From: Mixia osmundae IAM 14324
Taxonomy: Eukaryota; Basidiomycota; Mixiomycetes; Mixiales; Mixiaceae
NCBI RefSeq assembly: GCF_000708205.1
Contig: NW_014575563.1
Location: 408,531-472,530 of the forward strand
Length of the DNA stretch: 64,000 bases
Direction of reading: 5' to 3'
The notes under the pieces are model-generated. The model was given only the letters and a program-made list of their open reading frames with translations, had not been told where the DNA came from and did not search any database. Positions 58,319 through 64,000 of the stretch are shown here, piece after piece. Position numbers and translations under genes: made by a program. How positions within the stretch are numbered: the first letter of the stretch is position 1; each line of letters opens with the position of its first letter.

Positions 58319-60429
58319 TTAGCTCGACAACGGAGGCGCGGACAGCCGACTCACTCGCTGAGCAGATGCATGTCGAGCGAAATCGCGAAAGATGTGAGCA
58401 ACGTCCATGTGCGTGTCTTCCTCTGGATCTTCTTCACCTGGAGGTACCACTAGCCCCGCGCCTATCGTCTCGTTGGAATTTCCGATGTGCAAGCCGGGCG
58501 AGATCGCGTCGCAATTGTCTTGAGATCGTGATGCGCGCAAATGACAGATCCATTTTGCATGACATATCGGTCCACATCGTCTGACATGGCCACCCCTGCT
58601 GAGGTTGTTGATGAAAGTGCTAAAGGCGCGCAAGTCGGTCTCCCATACTTGAGTCACGCGGTGCCAGAAGGAAGCATCGATAGGTTGGTCAGGCTCGAGC
58701 GGTGGATCAAGTTTCGATCCGTAGAGCTCGCGAGCAGAGTAGTACGGATACCAGAAGGGGTCGCGCTGGAAGGTTGGCGCTGTGAGGTTAGCAATGTAGT
58801 CTGTAAAGTCCATAATCTCTTTTGTTTCTTCGTCCATCTCGTACACTCGGAAGCTCGGATTCCCGCCTGTCGTTCGAATGAGTATGGATAGCAAGGAAGC
58901 CAGAAGAACTGACTCTGAGGCGTGAGAGCAGGACAGACGAACGAGATTGAGCTGGCTGTTTCGGGTGTCTTGTGCGCAGGCTGCGAATAAGCAATCTCGA
59001 ATTCTGCCCGGTGGCTGTGCCCGTACAGCTGTGCCACGATCTGTAAAGGCTCTTAACAACGACAATTTATATTTGTCAAGGCACTGACGGTATGTCGGTA
59101 GCGTTGGATGACTTGATCCCAGTAGTTACTAGCGTCATGCAGGTAGTCACTCTTGCCGGAAGAGATGTGACCAGTGATCAAGACTCGTTCGCCAGCATCC
59201 TCTGCATCTTGAAGCTCTCGCACGATCCAGGCCAACAGACCGTTCGGGTCGGGATATTGCTGATCTGAGTCGTAGAGCCAGAAGTTTGCTTTGTATCCGT
59301 ACGATGTGTTGATGGAGATGATCCTTACGCCCGTCTTTGCATCTTTGACGACGTAGCAGCCAAACATGCGTGCCGCTGTAGCTGCTGCTTCGTCGCCAAT
59401 CCATTCGCGCCACAGATTCGCATGAAGGTCGAAATCCCATTGCTGCGATTGCCAGCCGAAAGACGTATTGCGAGGGAAGGAATTGGTCGGCGCGATATCG
59501 TGGTTGCCGACGACACCGTAGACGGGGCGAGTGGATTTGCGTGAAAGTTGCCCGTAGGCTTCGAGGATGTCAACCTGCACGTTCTCTTTTGTAGAGAGCC
59601 AGACGGCGTGGTCGACGACGTCGCCTGTAAACGAGATGAAGGCGGCATCCGGCACAAGACGTTCGATAGCATCGATCATAGAGTCGAAAAGTCTGGGTGG
59701 GGCATCGCAATTGGCATGGCCGTAGGGACCTGCAGGCGTCTGGACGAGCTTGCCTACTGAGCCCGGTCCATAGTTGCGACAACAGATCACACGAATGCAA
59801 TCGGCCTCGGACCCGGGCTGAGAGGGAAGGAGAGCGTGAGCTTGCTGCTGCAGGCTGAAAGATCGTCGACTCACCACGTAGGATCGATCGATGTGTAAGT
59901 CGCTGATCTGCACGAACCTGACGCGCTTGCCGGTTCTTCGTACACGCGGGCCGGGGCCAAGTAAGCCGCCAGGATAGACTTGTAATGGCGCTACTGGTAA
60001 GGCATGAGGCCTCTTGAGAGGCTTCTCTCGAGGAAACTGGACTTGATAAGGCAGAATGTTGGGGTAAGGACAAAGGCCAAATATCTTGGCACAGAAGAGC
60101 GATGCTGTCCTGCCCGTGACAGAGATGCTTCGCAAGCTGTGAGCGATGACGGGTGCTTGTAGGCCGAGGGCACCCCAGCAGACCTGCTCATCCTGTATGC
60201 CCAATCCAATGCAGAACTTGACGAGCGCGGCCGTAAAGGTGTCGTCGCCCAATCGTGCGAGTGTGCGCAAGGGCAGGAGAGCGCCGAAGCAAGCAGAGCA
60301 TGTTGTGAGTGCAGAGAAGGACTGAAACAGTTCGAGTGCGAGGTTGCCGGGCGCAATGGTCGAGATCATGAACAGGGCCAATGCGAGGACAAAGCCCAGG
60401 CCGAGGAGGTAGATCCTCAGCCTGGTCAT
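58319..60429 (-). CDS. Acid-sphingomyelinase-like phosphodiesterase (calcineurin-like fold)
   Basis: Minus-strand exons 60429-59875, 59817-59089, 59040-58914 and 58866-58319 give about 652 residues. An N-terminal hydrophobic segment (IYLLGLGFVLALALFMISTI) acts as signal or anchor. A Cys-rich saposin-like region (TTCSACFGALLPLRTLARLG) follows. The metallophosphoesterase core has FVQISDLHID, FISFTGDVVDHAVW, YGVVGNHDIAPTN, ERVLITGHISSGKSDY and AQLYGHSHRAEF, supplying the two-metal ligands. The C-terminal Cys-rich domain matches family ends. It is probably secreted or vacuolar/lumenal. The first intron (57 bases) is stop-free and in frame. Convergent with HOS2. Confidence 0.9.
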
Positions 60430-60534
60430 CCTCGCTAATCCTCCCGGCTACCTTGCTATGCGATGTCTGCAGTCAGGCAGCCTGTCAGGTGTCCTCATCA
60501 GCCGTCAATTGTCGTCCAAAGATAGAACCAATCA

Positions 60535-60597
60535 GTGTCTGTCTGTCTGTCAGTGACCGCGAGCGCACGAGCACGAGCACGAGCACGATCACGATCA
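60535..60597 (+). repeat. Short simple repeats (GTCT)n and (GAGCAC)n-like
   Basis: A run of four GTCT units is followed within 15 bases by about five hexamer units related to GAGCAC, just upstream of the next coding start. Probably in its 5' untranslated region. Confidence 0.7.
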
Positions 60598-60622
60598 GAT
60601 CCGCCGCTCTGCCAGGGCGCAG

Positions 60623-61250
60623 ATGTCGGCCCATCATCGCAGCAAGCGGCGAGACTGCGAGGCCGGCAGGAGCTTGCCGAGTACGTACGACGAGCTAGAG
60701 GTCCTGCGCAGACATCATCAGTCAGTAGTCACCTGTGACATCATACGTGCCATGACTTGAGCTGCATAGCAGGTTCATTCGGGACGATAGCAAGCCGCAG
60801 CAGAAGCTCACGTACGAGGAAGAGCTCTCACTCAAGTGGTACAACACCCTCTTCCGAGAGTACGCACTCGTCGACTTGAAGCACTACAAGTCGGGCGCAC
60901 TTGCCTTGCGCTGGCGAACGAGCGAGGAAGTCGTCGCACGACTAGGCGAGCTGACCTGCGGCTCACTGAGATGTGAGTGGCACAAGCCTGCTCACAAGCA
61001 CGAGCGAGACCGGTCACGTTCGCCCATCTCATCGTCGAGATACTCGCGCGGCAGTCTGAAGGACGATGACGAGCCCTCTGTGCCCGTCGAGTTGACGAGC
61101 TGGCAAGTGCCCTTTGCGTATACCGAGCAAGGCAAGAGCAAGAGCGCTCTCGTCAAGATCACCCTGTGCCCCAGATGCTCCAAGAAACTCAATTTTGCGA
61201 GACAGCCGAAAGCAAACTCGACCGACGCGAGTGCACAGGCCGGAGCATAG
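60623..61250 (+). CDS. FRA10AC1-type spliceosome-associated protein
   Basis: Exons 60623-60720 and 60770-61250 give about 192 residues. The domain reads TYDELEVLRRHH, spliced to HRFIRDDSK, then EELSLKWYNTLFREYALVDL, GALALRWRTSEEVVARLGEL, CGSLRC and LTSWQVPFAYTEQGKSKSAL with LCPRCSKKLNF. These match human FRA10AC1, including the two CxxC/CxxxC pairs that may bind zinc. A Ser/Arg/Asp insert (about residues 95-125) splits the domain. FRA10AC1 is linked to the spliceosome in other organisms; here that is by homology only. Confidence 0.9.
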
Positions 61251-61704
61251 GTTGTCCTGCGCGTACGCAAAGGTGTACAAGATCATTGCTGGCAATGATG
61301 CCGTATGGTGCGTCTGCCTGACGCAATCGGTCGTCATCTGGCACCAATCCTACGAGGCGCTGTCTGCAATCAGTCGCAGACAGCGACTCTGTCACTTCGG
61401 ACAGACGCTTCACCGTTGCCGTCTGCTTACCGTGACCGGTCCTCTGTCCTCTGTGCTAATGCAGACACGGCAGAGTCAACCGGGGCACCTTTGTACATGA
61501 TATATCTGGCGAGCGTCTCGGGCATCGTCTGTTGGCCTACTTCGTTCGCGTGCAGATGCGTATAGCATGTGCGCTCGCGCAGTGCATCCTGTTATAGCGC
61601 AGGCTCGATCAGCCTGCGTTGGCCTCCCTCATGTTGGACTGCGTCATATGCATCGAGTCGAGTTGCGCGACGCGATGTTTCTGTGCAGCTTGACATCGGA
61701 AAGC
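61251..61704. other. Gene-free stretch (454 bases)
   Basis: An open frame runs in from 61567 into the phosphatase start and could be extra N-terminus, but its early part is not protein-like. Otherwise nothing was recognised. Confidence 0.45.
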
Positions 61705-62807
61705 ATGGCCACACTGGCTCACGATGAGGCGCCAGATCTGCCAGAGCTGCCCAACGTCATCTGGAAGTAAGCTACTCGCTGTAAACTGCATGTCGCAGCG
61801 TCCCAACCGGCAGTGACGAGCAGATACGAAATGCGACGACAAGCGCAAGAGATCATTCCTCGGCTGTGGTGCGGGCCCTACCAGAGCAGCAACAACCTAG
61901 CAACGCTCAAATCCCAGGGCATCACGCATATTCTCTGCATTGCCGACACTCGAGAAGGGTTCGCTGCAGATCCTGGACAAGCCTCGCGTGCCGTCAAGCT
62001 CACAGCGCAAGTGGATTGACAGCGGGCTTGTCAAGCCCAAATTCCCCAATGACTTTGAGTATCAAGTCCTCAACATCAGAGATTCGTGGGATCAGAACCT
62101 CATCACTGTCTTTCCAGAGTACGTTTGTGATTGCGATGACAAGGCAGACGTCCTGAGCGGTAGTGGAATGACAGAGTTGCCCATTTCATGGAACACGCAC
62201 TCTCTACAGGCGGCGCTCTGCTCGTCCATTGCGGAGACGGCATCAGTCGCTCGCCTGCTATAGTGTGAGCTCTGTGCATGACCCTTGGGCAATCAAGAGT
62301 GACAGGCTTGACAGTACGGCATATATTATGGTCAAGTATCGTCTAGGCGCAGAAGAGGCATGCAGCTACGTGCGCGGTCGAAGGTTCTGCGTCTCGCCCA
62401 ATGTCTGGTTCCAGCATCAAATTGGAGGTCATTGGTCATCCTACCCGCTGACTATCAGAGACTGATCATCGACGACGCGCAGCTTACGAGGGCATCTATC
62501 GGGCTCAAAACATGATGCACCAGGCGGGAGAACAAGAGGCGAGAGATGTCTCACGGAGGAAGCGCCTGGATGCCGACGATGAGGCGGACAACAAGTAAGC
62601 TCGTTGACCTGTCTGATGGCCTCTACACTGACGTCCACTCAAAGTGACCCTGATGCGCATCACATTTTGATGACAACGCTAAACAGTCGACGTTCAAAGC
62701 CACTTCCAAAGCGAAGGAACGTGTCTGATGGCAGTACAGGGTCAGTCATATCGTACCCAAGCAAACACGCTAGCTCAAATGAAAGCATCAGCGAGATGCA
62801 AATGTAA
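61705..62807 (+). CDS. STYX-related dual-specificity phosphatase with intact active-site Cys
   Basis: Seven exons (61705-61766, 61824-61958, 62023-62118, 62175-62264, 62315-62427, 62483-62594, 62645-62807) give about 256 residues. The order of motifs follows STYX: YEMRRQAQEIIPRLWCGPYQ, GITHILCIADTREGG, VKPKFPNDFEYQVLNIRDSW (general-acid Asp loop), GALLVHCGDGISRSPAI, AYIMVKYRLGAEEACSYVRG and RRFCVSPNVWFQHQIGAYEG. STYX proper has Gly where the catalytic Cys should be; this protein keeps Cys and Arg (HCxxGxxR), so it should be active. The C-terminal 75 residues are basic then Ser-rich. Donors GTTCGC and GTGTGAGC-adjacent are the weakest junctions, but frame and homology agree at all six. Confidence 0.88.
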
Positions 62808-62884
62808 CATCAACCGCAAGAGCACGGCAGTGTAGTAAGCATCAGATGTTGTCGTTACCATGTGCAAGGACTGTACGACGCCCT

Positions 62885-63784
62885 CTACATAGTGATCTCG
62901 CCCTCCACAGCTCTGGCGTCGAGGCCGACACGGCGCAGAGTGTCTAGGTAGCTTTCGTTATCCTTTCGACGGAGATATTTGAAGATCTTCTGTCGCTGAT
63001 GGACGAGTGTACGGAGCGCACGATGGTTGTGGACATCCCCCCTATTGCTACTCATGTGTGACGCAATATTGTGGATCCGGTACGTCAAAAGTGCAGCTGA
63101 TCGCAGGGCATAAGATGCATCAGCCTCGAGGCATAGCAAGCACGGGTTCTGCTGACCTTGCACGGCAGGACTGCCGGTGTTGTCAGGCTGCTCGCCCGAG
63201 AAAGCCTGAACGATCCTGCGCCGGTTTTCAAAATTGATACCCTTGCTGTTCGCATTCCGCAAGTCGAGTATTCTCTGCAGGTTGTCCTTCTTGCCTTCTT
63301 CGACCTTCAACACCGCTTCCTGCTGTTCTATCGCAGCCGCCTCAAAAGTCACTTCGCCCAGAAAACTTCGTTGCGCAGCCACACCGGGCAGATCGCGGAA
63401 GAGAAGCTCAGCTTCTTCAGCTTGCAAGCCAAAGTTGTACTGCTTCGTCTCTTGGTCGGCTTCTGGCGCTGTAGACCAGAGCTCGTCCCTCCTAACGATA
63501 AGTTGGGCCAGCTCGCTCTGGGTCCATATGTCTGATTTTCCGGGTGGATAGCCCAGCACAGGATCCGGTCGAGTGGCCTCGAGCAGTCGCGACCGCTTCT
63601 CCCTCGCTTCCAGGTTGGCTTTGCGCTTCTCTCGCGCCAGTCGCTTCTTCCTCGACTCCCGATTGATCGAGGCACTCGTCGAGAAAGGAGAGGTCAGGGG
63701 CAGCATAGATGTTGAAGCGGCGGCAAGGCTTGTCGAGTTGCCTCTGACGAGCCGTGTAGCTATACTGGTGCCGTACATAGCCAT
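62885..63784 (-). CDS. Mitochondrial small-subunit ribosomal protein uS15m
   Basis: It binds small-subunit rRNA in the mitoribosome. Exons 63784-63157 and 63096-62885 give about 279 residues. The long N-terminal part (MAMYGTSIATRLVRGNSTSL at the start) looks like a mitochondrial presequence and mito-specific extension. The S15 core is near the C-terminus: IVQAFSGEQPDNTGSPAVQA, LLTYRIHNIASHM, HNHRALRTLVHQRQKIFKYL and YLDTLRRVGL. The 60-base intron (63156-63097) is stop-free and in frame, and interrupts the diagnostic SPAVQ-AALL motif. It is convergent with the phosphatase gene. Confidence 0.92.
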   Translation of the reverse strand: MAMYGTSIATRLVRGNSTSLAAASTSMLPLTSPFSTSASINRESRKKRLAREKRKANLEAREKRSRLLEATRPDPVLGYPPGKSDIWTQSELAQLIVRRDELWSTAPEADQETKQYNFGLQAEEAELLFRDLPGVAAQRSFLGEVTFEAAAIEQQEAVLKVEEGKKDNLQRILDLRNANSKGINFENRRRIVQAFSGEQPDNTGSPAVQGQQNPCLLCLEADASYALRSAALLTYRIHNIASHMSSNRGDVHNHRALRTLVHQRQKIFKYLRRKDNESYLDTLRRVGLDARAVEGEITM

Positions 63785-64000
63785 GACTTGCTCCACAACA
63801 GCCGGTGCGAGTTGGATCTGGCTATAGCGCTTTGGCTGGCGGTTTTGATACTTTTGACGCGTTCGAGATCAGCCCGCTCTCTATAGAGGCCGCCGCGGGA
63901 TTGTTGCACCCACTGCGCGCCGAAGTTGGCGTGAAGACCTGTCTGGCGAGGCCAAGCGATCAAGACTGACACTCAGCAAGGCGGATGCTACCTTGCTACG
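63785..64000. other. Window end, unresolved
   Basis: This is the upstream flank of the uS15m gene. Open frames exist on both strands and may belong to a neighbouring gene cut by the window edge, but none is recognisable. Confidence 0.35.

Noticed and set aside
1-64000. tRNA genes, rRNA, CRISPR arrays, riboswitches
   Set aside because: Reading both strands I found no cloverleaf with a matching T-arm box, no rRNA core sequence and no regularly spaced repeats; bacterial-type elements are not expected in this fungal DNA.

Overview
This is compact, intron-rich fungal DNA. Nearly every gene has a clear fungal or eukaryotic homologue. Introns are mostly 44-70 bases with donors such as GTATGC, GTACGC, GTCAGT and GTGAGT. 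Genes lie tens to a few hundred bases apart on both strands, and third codon positions favour C and G. The Rim101, Hos2, Sec8 and long-linker HMG-CoA reductase sequences look basidiomycete. The combination of a small genome with many introns suggests Pucciniomycotina (a Mixia-like lineage), but that is inference from general knowledge, not a database match. I saw no tRNA, rRNA, CRISPR array or intact transposon.

Layout. 1-13.2 kb: the 3' part of CSN5 (COP9 signalosome), CHS5 (exomer), RIM101 (pH-response factor), MDM12 (ERMES), a decayed bestrophin-like chloride-channel gene, PEX11, VPS68, an unresolved gene and LCB2 (sphingolipid synthesis). 13.3-21.5 kb: a membrane-anchored spermidine-synthase-like protein, a copper amine oxidase, a mitochondrial aldehyde dehydrogenase and an amino-acid/GABA-type permease, together resembling an amine-utilisation neighbourhood. 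22-31.7 kb: an unrecognised gene, a dispersed repeat, a GNAT acetyltransferase, a YABBY/HMG-like protein, TFG2 (TFIIF beta), SKI8, a TMEM115 homologue, a FAM32A homologue and a Na+/H+ antiporter. 32-43.7 kb: HMG-CoA reductase, alanine aminotransferase, peptidyl-tRNA hydrolase and SEC8 (exocyst). 43.7-54.9 kb: a small basic protein, the second repeat copy, ERF4 (Ras palmitoylation), a promethin-like lipid-droplet protein, an LRR-RhoGEF, a P/A-rich unknown, a GABA-transaminase-type enzyme and an alpha/beta hydrolase. 55-64 kb: an unrecognised small gene, HOS2 deacetylase, an acid-sphingomyelinase-like phosphodiesterase, a FRA10AC1 homologue, a STYX-related dual-specificity phosphatase and mitochondrial ribosomal protein uS15m.

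The genes are mostly housekeeping and do not form one pathway, apart from the possible amine cluster. The most unusual features are an apparent excess of GC-AG introns (six or seven among roughly 95 modelled), several stop-free introns whose length is a multiple of three, a bestrophin pseudogene with multiple lesions, and an inverted pair of about 270-base repeats, one of which carries a short ORF. Exon boundaries were placed by eye from splice consensus, reading-frame continuity and family resemblance. None has transcript support here.
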